Below, piece after piece: positions 49,498 through 56,726 of a stretch of 64,000 nucleotides of DNA; position 1 is the first letter of the stretch; every line of letters begins with the position of its first letter. The stretch is from Conexibacter woesei DSM 14684. GTDB taxonomy: Bacteria; Actinomycetota; Thermoleophilia; Solirubrobacterales; Solirubrobacteraceae. The stretch spans positions 4,574,001 through 4,638,000 of the forward strand of contig NC_013739.1 in assembly GCF_000025265.1 (NCBI RefSeq). Direction: 5' to 3'. The notes under the pieces were generated by a model. It worked only from the letters and a program-made list of their open reading frames with translations, made no database searches and was not told the origin of the DNA. The position numbers and the translations under genes are program-made.

Positions 49498-50945
49498 GTG
49501 CGTGTGCTGTGTCGGGGGAGGGCTGCGCGCAGGACGCGCATCTGGTCCATCGCGGTCCGGAGCCGCGGCGGTGGGTCACGGTGGCGCGCGACGCGCGCGG
49601 CGGCCAGCTCGGTCAGCTCACCGAGCACGGCGTCCTCGTCGATCGTCAGGCAGCGTCCGTCGCGCACGACCTGGCGGCCGGCGACGAAGACGTGGCGGAC
49701 CGAGCGGCCGTCCTCGGAGAGCGCGAGCGTCCCCTCGAGGTCGAGCGCGCCGGCGAGCCCGGCGCCGCGGCGGTCCAGCAGCGCGAGGTCGGCGGGCGCG
49801 CCGGGCGCGAGCGTGCCGAGGCCGTCGTCGCGGTGGCCGAGCGCGGCGGCGCCGCCGGTCGTGCCCATGCTCAGCGCCTGCGCGCCGTCGATCCAGCGGT
49901 CGGCGTCGCCATCGTTGTGGATCAGCGCGGCGAGCTTGACCTCGTCCCACATCACCTGGTTGTCCGACGAGGCCGAGCCGTCGGCGCCGAGCGCGACCGT
50001 CGCGCCGGCCGCCAGCAGCTCCGGCACCGGCGCGCGGCCGCTGCCCAGGCGCGTGTTGGCGGCAGGGTTGTGCACGACGACGGCGCCGCGCGCGGCGATC
50101 GTCGCGATGTCGTCCTCGTCGATCCAGACGCTGTGCGGGAGCGACACGTTCGGGCCCAGGACGCCCAGCTCGTCGAGCCCCTGCAGGCCCGAGCGCCCGA
50201 AGCGCCGCCGGCAGATCGCGTCCTGCACGGTCGTCTCCAGCAGGTGGATGTGGAAGCCGGTCCCGTGGCGACGGGCGAGGCCGGCCGCACCGGCCAGCAG
50301 TTCGTCGCTGGACCACTGCACGCCGCCCGGTCCCGCGAACAGCTGCAGCCGCCCGTCCTCCCGGCCGTGCCAGCGTCTGATCGCGTCGTCGAGGCAGCCG
50401 AGCAGCTCGGCGGCGGGCAGCACCGGCACGGCGGCCGCCGAGACGTCCACTCCGACCGCCGCCCCGAGGGCGGCGGTCGTGTCGTGGTCGGACATCAGCG
50501 GCGCGACTGCGGCGCGGATGCCGGCGTCGCGGTATGCCTCCATCGTCGCGTCGATCGCGGCGGCGCGCGGCGGCGTCATCCACAGGTGGTCGAGCACCGC
50601 GGTCGTGCCGGTGCGCAGCATCTCGGCCGCGCCCGCGAGCGCGCAGACGCGGTGCGCGTGCTCGTCGTAGAGGCCGCCGACGTCGAACATCAGCAGCAGC
50701 CACGGCTCCAGCGCGAGCCGCTGTCCGGCGCCGCGCAGGCAGTTCTCCGGCGAGTGCGTATGGGCGTTGACGAGCCCGGGGATCGCGAGCAGCCCGCGGC
50801 CGTCGAGCACCGTCGCGCCCGGCGGCGGCTGCACCGCGCCGACCGCGGCGACGCGCCCATCCGCGACCAGCAGCCCTGCTCCGGGCCGCAGGTCGCCGGG
50901 ACGCACGAGCACGTCGCAGTCGCTGATCACGACCGGGTCGGTCAT
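49494..50945 (-). CDS. Amidohydrolase (TrzN/MtaD/SsnA-like deaminase or hydrolase)
   Basis: 483 residues from ATG 50945. Metal and catalytic residues: AHTHSPE (HxH), HIHLLETT, LPHSVWIDE and GADGSASSDN (Asp). LLAIPGLVNAH and HNPAANTRLGSG are blocks of the chlorohydrolase/5'-deoxyadenosine deaminase-type branch (subtype III with a single metal). Such enzymes deaminate or hydrolyse cytosine, guanine, s-triazines or methylthioadenosine. Inferred role: removal of an exocyclic amino group from the heterocycle handled by this operon. ATGA overlaps on both sides. Confidence 0.9.
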   Translation of the reverse strand: MTDPVVISDCDVLVRPGDLRPGAGLLVADGRVAAVGAVQPPPGATVLDGRGLLAIPGLVNAHTHSPENCLRGAGQRLALEPWLLLMFDVGGLYDEHAHRVCALAGAAEMLRTGTTAVLDHLWMTPPRAAAIDATMEAYRDAGIRAAVAPLMSDHDTTAALGAAVGVDVSAAAVPVLPAAELLGCLDDAIRRWHGREDGRLQLFAGPGGVQWSSDELLAGAAGLARRHGTGFHIHLLETTVQDAICRRRFGRSGLQGLDELGVLGPNVSLPHSVWIDEDDIATIAARGAVVVHNPAANTRLGSGRAPVPELLAAGATVALGADGSASSDNQVMWDEVKLAALIHNDGDADRWIDGAQALSMGTTGGAAALGHRDDGLGTLAPGAPADLALLDRRGAGLAGALDLEGTLALSEDGRSVRHVFVAGRQVVRDGRCLTIDEDAVLGELTELAAARVARHRDPPPRLRTAMDQMRVLRAALPRHSTRT

Positions 50946-51700
50946 CGCGGCACCTCCTCGTCGGTGTTCGCGACGCCGCTCGGTGTGCGCTCGCCGCACG
51001 GCTTCTGCGGCAGCGCGAGGAAGTACTGGATGACGTCGTCGGTCGACTTCACGTCGCCGTACTTCATCTGGATGTCGAGCAGGTTGACCTTGTGCGAGAT
51101 CATCGAGCGGTCCCAGACGCACTCCTCCGGGACGATCGAGCGGTAGTTGTACTGCGTCGCGTCGACCGCGCTGGCGCGCACGCAGCCGCTCGTCGTCGTG
51201 CCCGTCGTGACGACGGTGTCAGCCCCGAGGTAGATCAGGTAGTCGAGCAGGTGCGTCCCGTGGAACGCGCTCGGCTTGTCCTTCACGAACACGATGTCCT
51301 GCGGCTCGGGGGCGACCTCGGCGACGATCTCGTTGCCGAGCGAGCCTCTGATGTCAGACGCCTCGCCGGAGCGGTGGCTCTTCCAGTTCCACGCGCCCTG
51401 ATCGAAGCCGTCGGGACGGCGGTCCATGCCGGTGTAGACGATCGGGATCTCGCGCTCGCGCGCCGCGCCGATCAGGCGCCGGAGGTGTCTGACGCCCTCC
51501 CAGCCGCGCTCGCCGCACGAGTAGCGCCACTTCTCGATCGACTTCAGGATCGGCTCCGGCCTGTCGCCGACGAAGTTGTAGATCACATCGACGACGAGCA
51601 GGACGGGACGCGAGCCGAAGCCCACGTCCTTGCCCCAGCCCGCGGCCTCGAACACGGCGCGGTCCTCCGCGCCGAGCACGTCGTCCCACGGGTTGCCCAT
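50942..51700 (-). CDS. Isochorismatase-fold cysteine hydrolase (N-carbamoylsarcosine amidase-like)
   Basis: 252 residues. The catalytic triad is complete: Asp38 (LLVVDVIYNF), Lys in FVKDKPSAFHGT and Cys near residue 173 (TTTSGCVRASAVDA). The later stretch NYRSIVPEECVWDRSMISHKV is typical for N-carbamoylsarcosine amidase and related enzymes. A 40-residue loop (WRYSCGERGWEGVRHL) lies over the active site. It follows the hydantoinase by a 1-bp overlap (TGATG), so a sequence of ring opening to an N-carbamoyl product and then hydrolysis is suggested. Confidence 0.92.
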   Translation of the reverse strand: MGNPWDDVLGAEDRAVFEAAGWGKDVGFGSRPVLLVVDVIYNFVGDRPEPILKSIEKWRYSCGERGWEGVRHLRRLIGAAREREIPIVYTGMDRRPDGFDQGAWNWKSHRSGEASDIRGSLGNEIVAEVAPEPQDIVFVKDKPSAFHGTHLLDYLIYLGADTVVTTGTTTSGCVRASAVDATQYNYRSIVPEECVWDRSMISHKVNLLDIQMKYGDVKSTDDVIQYFLALPQKPCGERTPSGVANTDEEVPR

Positions 51701-53208
51701 CAGTTCGCCTCCACCGGCAGCTCGAGCGGGACGCGCGCCTGGCCGGCGGTGCGGCGCAGGTAGCGGCCGTCGGATCCGCCGAGGAACTCCGGCTTCGGCG
51801 CGCCGTCCTCCCACCGCGACATCTGCTTCCCGCCGAGGAACGTGGCGACGTTCCAGCCGTGGATCGTTCTGCCGTCGAGCACCGACCAGCCGGTCCGCGT
51901 CAGCAGCTGCGAGTTGTCGACCTTGACGGTTCTGTCGAGGTCGACGAGCACGAGGTCGGCGTCGGCGCCGACCTCGATCGCACCCTTCTGCGGAAACAGG
52001 CCGAAGATCTTCGCCGGATTCTCGCAGGCGACCTCGACCAGCCGCTCGAGCGTGATCTTCTGCTGGTGGACGCCCTCGAGCAGCACGGGCAGCAGCATCT
52101 CGACGCGCGAGGTGAAGCCCGTCTTCAGCTCCCAGATGTTCTCGTTGAAGCAGTCGTCGTAGCCGGCGTCGCCCCACGGGGTGACGTGGTCGGAGCCGAC
52201 CGCGTTGACGACGTCCGCAGCGAGCGCGTTCCAGATGTTCGGGTTGTTCTCGCGCGAGCGCAGCGGCACGTTGATCCGCCAGGCGTTGTGCTCCTCCTTG
52301 CCGAACTGCAGCCAGTGCGGCCCCGTCTGCGCGTGGACCGTGACGCCGCGGCCGCGCAGGTCGAGGATCTCGGCGTACGTCTCCGGCGTCGTCGCGTGCT
52401 GGACGTAGATCGGGCAGCCGAGGTACTCGGCGAAGTGGCCGTACTGACGCAGGTGCTGCGCCTCCAGGAAATGCGGCGAGCGATCCGACCAGGTCGCCCA
52501 GTCCGTCCGGCCCTGCGAGCGCAGGCGCTCGTCGAAGACGCGCGCGATCTCCCAGTTCTCGCAGTGCATCGCGACGATCCCCGGATCGCCCAGCGCGGCG
52601 ACGTTCTCCATCACCTGGTAGACGACGCCGTCGTCGAAGCCGGCGCCGAGCCCGGCGCGGCGACCGGGCCAGTGCGGCTCCGCCTCCGGGCTCATCGCCT
52701 GCAGGTACAGCTTGATCGACGTGACGCCCCACTCCTGCGCGTACTCGGGGATCTCGCGCGCCTGCTGGTCGGTCTCCAGCATGTACGTCGCGAAGACGTT
52801 CACCGCCGAGACCTCCTCGACGATGTCGATGAAGTGCGGCATCGAGTCGTGGAAGGAGCCGACGTCCTCCTTGTTGACGAACTCCACCCAGTCGGGGTGC
52901 CCCATGCGCGTCGAGGGCGCATGGATGCCCCAGGTGGTGACACCGGCGGTGACGGCCGCGCGGCTCTCGGACTCGAGGTCCTGCCGCAGCGGGACGTAGC
53001 AGCCGGGGTGCGCCTCGGTGTCGACGAGGCCGGGGATGACGTGCAGGCCGGTCGCGTCGTGCGTCGTGCGAGCCGGCGGCAGCAGGCTGTCGTCGGCGAT
53101 CGCGACGATTCTGCCGCCGTCGATCGCGATGCCCGCACGGCGCGGGCCGCTCGGGCTGACGACGGTGCCGCCCGTGATCACGAGGTCCACTGCGCGTGGA
53201 TCGGTCAT
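51700..53208 (-). CDS. Hydantoinase/dihydropyrimidinase-like cyclic amidohydrolase
   Basis: 502 residues from ATG 53208, preceded by AGGAGACC. It has the carboxylated-Lys region TSIKLYLQ, histidines in IVAMHCENWE and YVQHATTPET, and the catalytic Asp in VGSDHVTPWG. ANPAKIFGLFPQKGAIEVGADADLV-type blocks and the C-terminal loop WNVATFLGG complete the family pattern. The first metal motif is unusual: GLVDTEAHPG gives Glu65 in place of the first His of HxH (Asp63, His67 kept). It would open a five- or six-membered ring. First gene after the promoter embedded in the deaminase 3' end. Confidence 0.88.
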   Translation of the reverse strand: MTDPRAVDLVITGGTVVSPSGPRRAGIAIDGGRIVAIADDSLLPPARTTHDATGLHVIPGLVDTEAHPGCYVPLRQDLESESRAAVTAGVTTWGIHAPSTRMGHPDWVEFVNKEDVGSFHDSMPHFIDIVEEVSAVNVFATYMLETDQQAREIPEYAQEWGVTSIKLYLQAMSPEAEPHWPGRRAGLGAGFDDGVVYQVMENVAALGDPGIVAMHCENWEIARVFDERLRSQGRTDWATWSDRSPHFLEAQHLRQYGHFAEYLGCPIYVQHATTPETYAEILDLRGRGVTVHAQTGPHWLQFGKEEHNAWRINVPLRSRENNPNIWNALAADVVNAVGSDHVTPWGDAGYDDCFNENIWELKTGFTSRVEMLLPVLLEGVHQQKITLERLVEVACENPAKIFGLFPQKGAIEVGADADLVLVDLDRTVKVDNSQLLTRTGWSVLDGRTIHGWNVATFLGGKQMSRWEDGAPKPEFLGGSDGRYLRRTAGQARVPLELPVEAN

Positions 53209-53288
53209 GTGGTCGTGGTCTCCTGGGGCCTGGCTCGGGCCCGGTGGTGATGTGCTCCGCGGGAGGCTGACCAAGGGAACCCGCAGTT

Positions 53289-53350
53289 CAGGATATGAAA
53301 CTCAGTTCTATATCCTGGTCTAGATTAATTTGTGGCCGTCGCCTTGTCAA
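53289..53350 (-). promoter_or_regulatory. Promoter and operator-like repeat of the hydrolase operon
   Basis: On the minus strand TTGACA (53345-53350), 17 nt, TAATCT (53322-53327), predicting a start near 53315. The inverted repeat CAGGATAT/ATATCCTG (53289-53296, 53310-53317) lies over that start point. The -35 box is inside the last codons of the deaminase gene, so the six-gene operon has its own control besides read-through. Confidence 0.65.
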
Positions 53351-54350
53351 GCATCCGGTCGATCTCTCTCAGCAATTGCGCCTTACGCTCCGCAGTGGCG
53401 AAGCTGACGGCGATCGAGCGGCGCGCGAGCGTCACCAGATCGTCGACGTCGAGGTCGAACTGCCGTTGCACGGCGACCCAGTTGTCGGCGATGTAGCCGC
53501 CGAAGTAGGCCGGTCCGTCTGAGTTGATCGTCACCTCCAGCCCATCTCGCAGCAACTGCGCGACGGGATGGTCGGCGAGCGTCTCGTACATCCCGATGCG
53601 CACGTTGGACAGCGGGCAGACCGTCAGCGCCGTGCCGCGCTCGCGCAGCGCCGCGATGCTGGCGGCGTCGTCGCCGCAGCGCACGCCGTGGTCGATCCGC
53701 TCGACGCCCAGCACGCTCAGCGCGAGCCCGACGTTCTCGCCCGGCCCGGCCTCGCCGGCGTGGATCACGCCCAGCAGCCCGAGCGCCCGCGCCTGCGCGT
53801 AGAGCGGCGCGAACAGCGGCGGCGGGAAGCCCTCCTCGATCGAGTCGAGCCCGATCCCGACGATCCGCTCGAACGCCGGCAGCTCGGCCAGCTCCGCGAG
53901 CGTCTCCTGCGCCGACTCGACGCCCAGCTCACGGATGAAGCACGCGATCAGCGCCCCGCTGATCCCGTGCTCGCGCGCCCCGCTGTCGAGCCCCGCCGCG
54001 AGCCCGTCGACGACGGTCGCCAGCGGGACGCCGCGGCGCGTGTGCGCCTGCGGGTCGAAGAACATCTCGACGTGGCGGACGCCCTGCTCGGCGGCGTGCG
54101 ACATGTAGGACTCGACCAGCTGCCGGAAGTCGGTTTCGGTTCGCAGCACCTCGATGTGGCGGTAGTAGAGGTCGAGGAACGCGCCGAGGTCGGACCACTC
54201 GTAGGCGCGTCGCACCTCGTCGATCGACGCGTACGGCAGGTCGTGCCCGTTGCGCTCCGCGATCTGCAGCAGCAGCTCGGGCTCCAGGCACGCCTCGGCG
54301 TGCACGTGCAGCTCGGCCTTCGGCAGGCGGTACGCCAGCTCATCTCTCAT
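53325..54350 (-). CDS. Adenosine/adenine deaminase-family protein with altered active site
   Basis: 341 residues from ATG 54350 (MRDELAYRLPKAELHVHAEA). ADA-fold landmarks are present: KAELHVH, GVIHAGEAGPGEN, ERIDHGVRCG, TVCPLSNVRIGMY and TINSDGPAYFGGY. In the family the last reads SDDPAYF, with two Asp for zinc and for the substrate ring; here the second is Gly279. HxHLEG is HVHAEAC, so the loop after the first metal motif also changes. Either a different purine-like substrate or reduced activity results. It follows the IclR-type gene by 5 bp and ends under the promoter of the hydrolase operon. Confidence 0.85.
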   Translation of the reverse strand: MRDELAYRLPKAELHVHAEACLEPELLLQIAERNGHDLPYASIDEVRRAYEWSDLGAFLDLYYRHIEVLRTETDFRQLVESYMSHAAEQGVRHVEMFFDPQAHTRRGVPLATVVDGLAAGLDSGAREHGISGALIACFIRELGVESAQETLAELAELPAFERIVGIGLDSIEEGFPPPLFAPLYAQARALGLLGVIHAGEAGPGENVGLALSVLGVERIDHGVRCGDDAASIAALRERGTALTVCPLSNVRIGMYETLADHPVAQLLRDGLEVTINSDGPAYFGGYIADNWVAVQRQFDLDVDDLVTLARRSIAVSFATAERKAQLLREIDRMLDKATATN

Positions 54351-54355
54351 TGCGG

Positions 54356-54640
54356 TCACCCGTTCGACTCGATTCGGTGGACTGTCGCCGACCTGCCGCG
54401 GCGGTTCGCCGCCGCACCGAGGCCGATCAACCGCGCGCCGAGGTGGTACACGCGCGCCGCGTCGCGCTCGAGCCACCCGACCTGCTCGAGCGTACGCAGC
54501 ATGTTGTGCGCGGTGCTCTTCGACAGGCCGATCGCGCGCGCCAGCTCGGCCTGGGTCGCCCCGGCCGGCGCCTCCTCCGCCAGGTGGCCGAGCACCTGGC
54601 TGGCGGAGACGACGGCCGGGACCGTGTAGTCGCTGGACAT
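54356..54640 (-). CDS. Minimal IclR-type HTH regulator lacking the effector domain
   Basis: 94 residues from ATG 54640 (MSSDYTVPAVVSASQVLGHL). The IclR winged HTH is clear: GATQAELARAIGLSKSTAHNMLRTLEQVGWLERD, ending HLGARLIGLGAAANRR where the linker helix to the ligand domain normally begins. A stop at 54356-54358 cuts the protein there, so the usual 150-residue GAF-like effector domain is missing. The reading frame gives no sign of a decayed remainder downstream, where the deaminase starts. It overlaps the binding-protein stop by one base and is a candidate local repressor. Confidence 0.75.
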   Translation of the reverse strand: MSSDYTVPAVVSASQVLGHLAEEAPAGATQAELARAIGLSKSTAHNMLRTLEQVGWLERDAARVYHLGARLIGLGAAANRRGRSATVHRIESNG

Positions 54641-55662
54641 CAGTGGTTCTCGCATCTCTCCCAAGCGGCCCCGCTCATCACTCTGTCGATCGTCTCGGTG
54701 TCGATCTCGATCACCGGCGTGAAGATCCGTCTGTCGGGCTTCTTGCCCGTCTCGAGGTAGTCGGCCATCACGTCGATCGCGATCCCGCCCTGCTCGTAGG
54801 CGCACTGCGAGACCGTCAGTGCCATCGTGCCCGCTCTGACGGCCGCCAGCGCGCCCTCGTTCGCGTCGGTGCCGACGACCACGATCTTGCCGGGCGCGAT
54901 GTTGCGGGCGGCGATCGCTCTGATGCCGCCGAGCGCCCCGTCGTCGCCGGAGTAGTAGATCGCGCCGACGTCGGAGTGGCGCGTGAGGATGTTCTGCGTC
55001 GCGGTCAGGCCCTCGTCGGGCGTGATCGCCTTCGTGTAGACGTCATCGACGATCTCGATCCCGCGCTCCTCGAAGACCTCGCGCGCGGCCTCTCCCTGCT
55101 CCTCGACGAAGCTCATCCCGCGCGTGCCGTTGACCATCGCGACCGTGCCGCCGTCACCGAGTCTGTCGGCGATGTACGTCGCCTTCAGCCTGCCGATCTC
55201 GGCGAAGTCGGAGCCGACGAACGAGAGCTGCCCGACGTCTTCGCTCAGCCCGTCGGCCAGCAGGATGACGGGCACGCCGTCCTCGACCGCGCCCTTGATC
55301 GTCGGCACCAGCGCGCTGCCGTCGATCGGCGAGACGATCAGGCCGTCCGGCTGCTGGGCGACGGCGTTGTCGATGCTGTCGATCTGCTTGCCGGGGTCGA
55401 TCTCGCTCGTCGAGATGTCGAAGTCGAGTCTGCGGACCGTGGCCTGTGCCTTCGCGCCCTCGCCGATCCGGTTGAAGAACGGGATCTGAGCGCCGAACGT
55501 GCTGTAGACGACCTTCTTTCCGGCGGCGGAGCCGCCGCCGCCGGCGGTGTCTCCGTCTGACCCAGAGTCGCTGCTGCCGCACGCTCCGAATGCAAGCGCG
55601 AGCCCGGCGACGAGGCCGAGCGCGGCCGGCCAGCGCCGCGTGGCGATGGTGAGGTTCTGCAT
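54640..55662 (-). CDS. ABC transporter substrate-binding lipoprotein, RbsB type
   Basis: 340 residues. The lipobox LAFGAC puts the lipid Cys at residue 28. RbsB-fold landmarks: VVYSTFGAQIPFFNRIGEGA, QPDGLIVSPIDGSAL, GVPVILLADGLSED, GRLKATYIADRLGDGG, GTDANEGALAAVRAGTMALTVSQ. These place it in the ribose/galactose-type class, although purine or other heterocyclic nucleosides are also carried by such systems. Third gene after the promoter at 58276-58305. Confidence 0.92.
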   Translation of the reverse strand: MQNLTIATRRWPAALGLVAGLALAFGACGSSDSGSDGDTAGGGGSAAGKKVVYSTFGAQIPFFNRIGEGAKAQATVRRLDFDISTSEIDPGKQIDSIDNAVAQQPDGLIVSPIDGSALVPTIKGAVEDGVPVILLADGLSEDVGQLSFVGSDFAEIGRLKATYIADRLGDGGTVAMVNGTRGMSFVEEQGEAAREVFEERGIEIVDDVYTKAITPDEGLTATQNILTRHSDVGAIYYSGDDGALGGIRAIAARNIAPGKIVVVGTDANEGALAAVRAGTMALTVSQCAYEQGGIAIDVMADYLETGKKPDRRIFTPVIEIDTETIDRVMSGAAWERCENH

Positions 55663-55679
55663 GGTGTTCCTTTCGTCCG

Positions 55680-56726
55680 TCAGTCGCGGGAGGGCGATGA
55701 AACGGGAGCTGCGACCAGCGCGCTGGTGACTGTCCGGGCACGGCGGCGTCGCAGCTGGATGCGTACGAAGTCGACCGAGGCCGACGCGATCAGCACCGCG
55801 CCGACGATCACCTGCTGGATGTCGGCGTCGACGCCCTTGATGTCGAGGCCGTTCTGCAGGACGACGATCAGCAGCACGCCGAAGAGCGTGCGCACGACCG
55901 AGCCGCGGCCGCCGTAGAGGCTGGTGCCGCCGACGACGATCGCGGCGACGGCGAACAGCTCCAGCAGCTGCGCGCCCGAGGGCTGGCCGGAGCCCACGCG
56001 CGAGAGCAGGCCCATGCCGGCGACGCCGGCCGTGATCCCGCTGATCGCGAAGACCGCCAGCCGGACGCGGGCGACGGGCACGCCCGCCAGGCGGGCGGCG
56101 TCGCGGTTGCCGCCGGTCGCGTAGATGCGAACGCCGAGCGAGGTCTGGCGCTGGATGAACCAGATCGCGAGGAAGACGGCCGCCGTCAGCCAGACGAGCA
56201 GGCTGAGGCCCAGCAGCTGCTCGTCGCCGAAGACGTCGATGCCGCTCGGCAGGCCGGTGACGGTGCCGCCGTCCGTCGCGGCCAGCGCCAGGCCGCGCGC
56301 GATCGTCAACGCGCCGAGCGTGACGATGAACGAGGGGATCTGCACGTAGGCGACGAGCACCCCGTTGATCAGACCGACGATCGCCCCGACGCCGACGCAG
56401 GCGAGGAAGCCGATCAGAACCGAGTCGGTCGAGCCCGCCAGCTTCGCGCCGATCACGCCGCTGAGCGCGACGGTCGCGCCGACGGAGAGGTCGAACTCGC
56501 CGGACAGCACGACGAGCGTCACGCCGAACGCGACCATCGCGAGGATCGCGCCCTGGTCGAGGATGTTCTGCAGGTTGATGCTCGTGAAGAAGACGTCGCT
56601 GGTGCTCGACAGGTAGACGACGAGGGCCACCAGCAGCACCGGCACGAACAGTGTTTCTCCCAGTCCTTCCTGGGGCCGGCGCCGCCGGCCCCCAGACGCG
56701 GGGGTGGGCTCCGCCGCAGCGATCAT
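55680..56726 (-). CDS. ABC transporter permease, RbsC type
   Basis: 348 residues. A hydrophilic N-terminal stretch with RRRRPQEG precedes about nine membrane segments. GEFDLSVGATVALSGVIGA, GGNRDAARLAGVPVARVRLAV and GGTSLYGGRGSVVRTLFG are RbsC landmarks. The stop lies 17 nt before the binding-protein start codon, and the start overlaps the ATPase stop by 4 bp, so all are cotranscribed. The glycine-rich NGVLVAYVQIPSFIVTLGAL is the last channel-forming block. Confidence 0.92.
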   Translation of the reverse strand: MIAAAEPTPASGGRRRRPQEGLGETLFVPVLLVALVVYLSSTSDVFFTSINLQNILDQGAILAMVAFGVTLVVLSGEFDLSVGATVALSGVIGAKLAGSTDSVLIGFLACVGVGAIVGLINGVLVAYVQIPSFIVTLGALTIARGLALAATDGGTVTGLPSGIDVFGDEQLLGLSLLVWLTAAVFLAIWFIQRQTSLGVRIYATGGNRDAARLAGVPVARVRLAVFAISGITAGVAGMGLLSRVGSGQPSGAQLLELFAVAAIVVGGTSLYGGRGSVVRTLFGVLLIVVLQNGLDIKGVDADIQQVIVGAVLIASASVDFVRIQLRRRRARTVTSALVAAPVSSPSRD

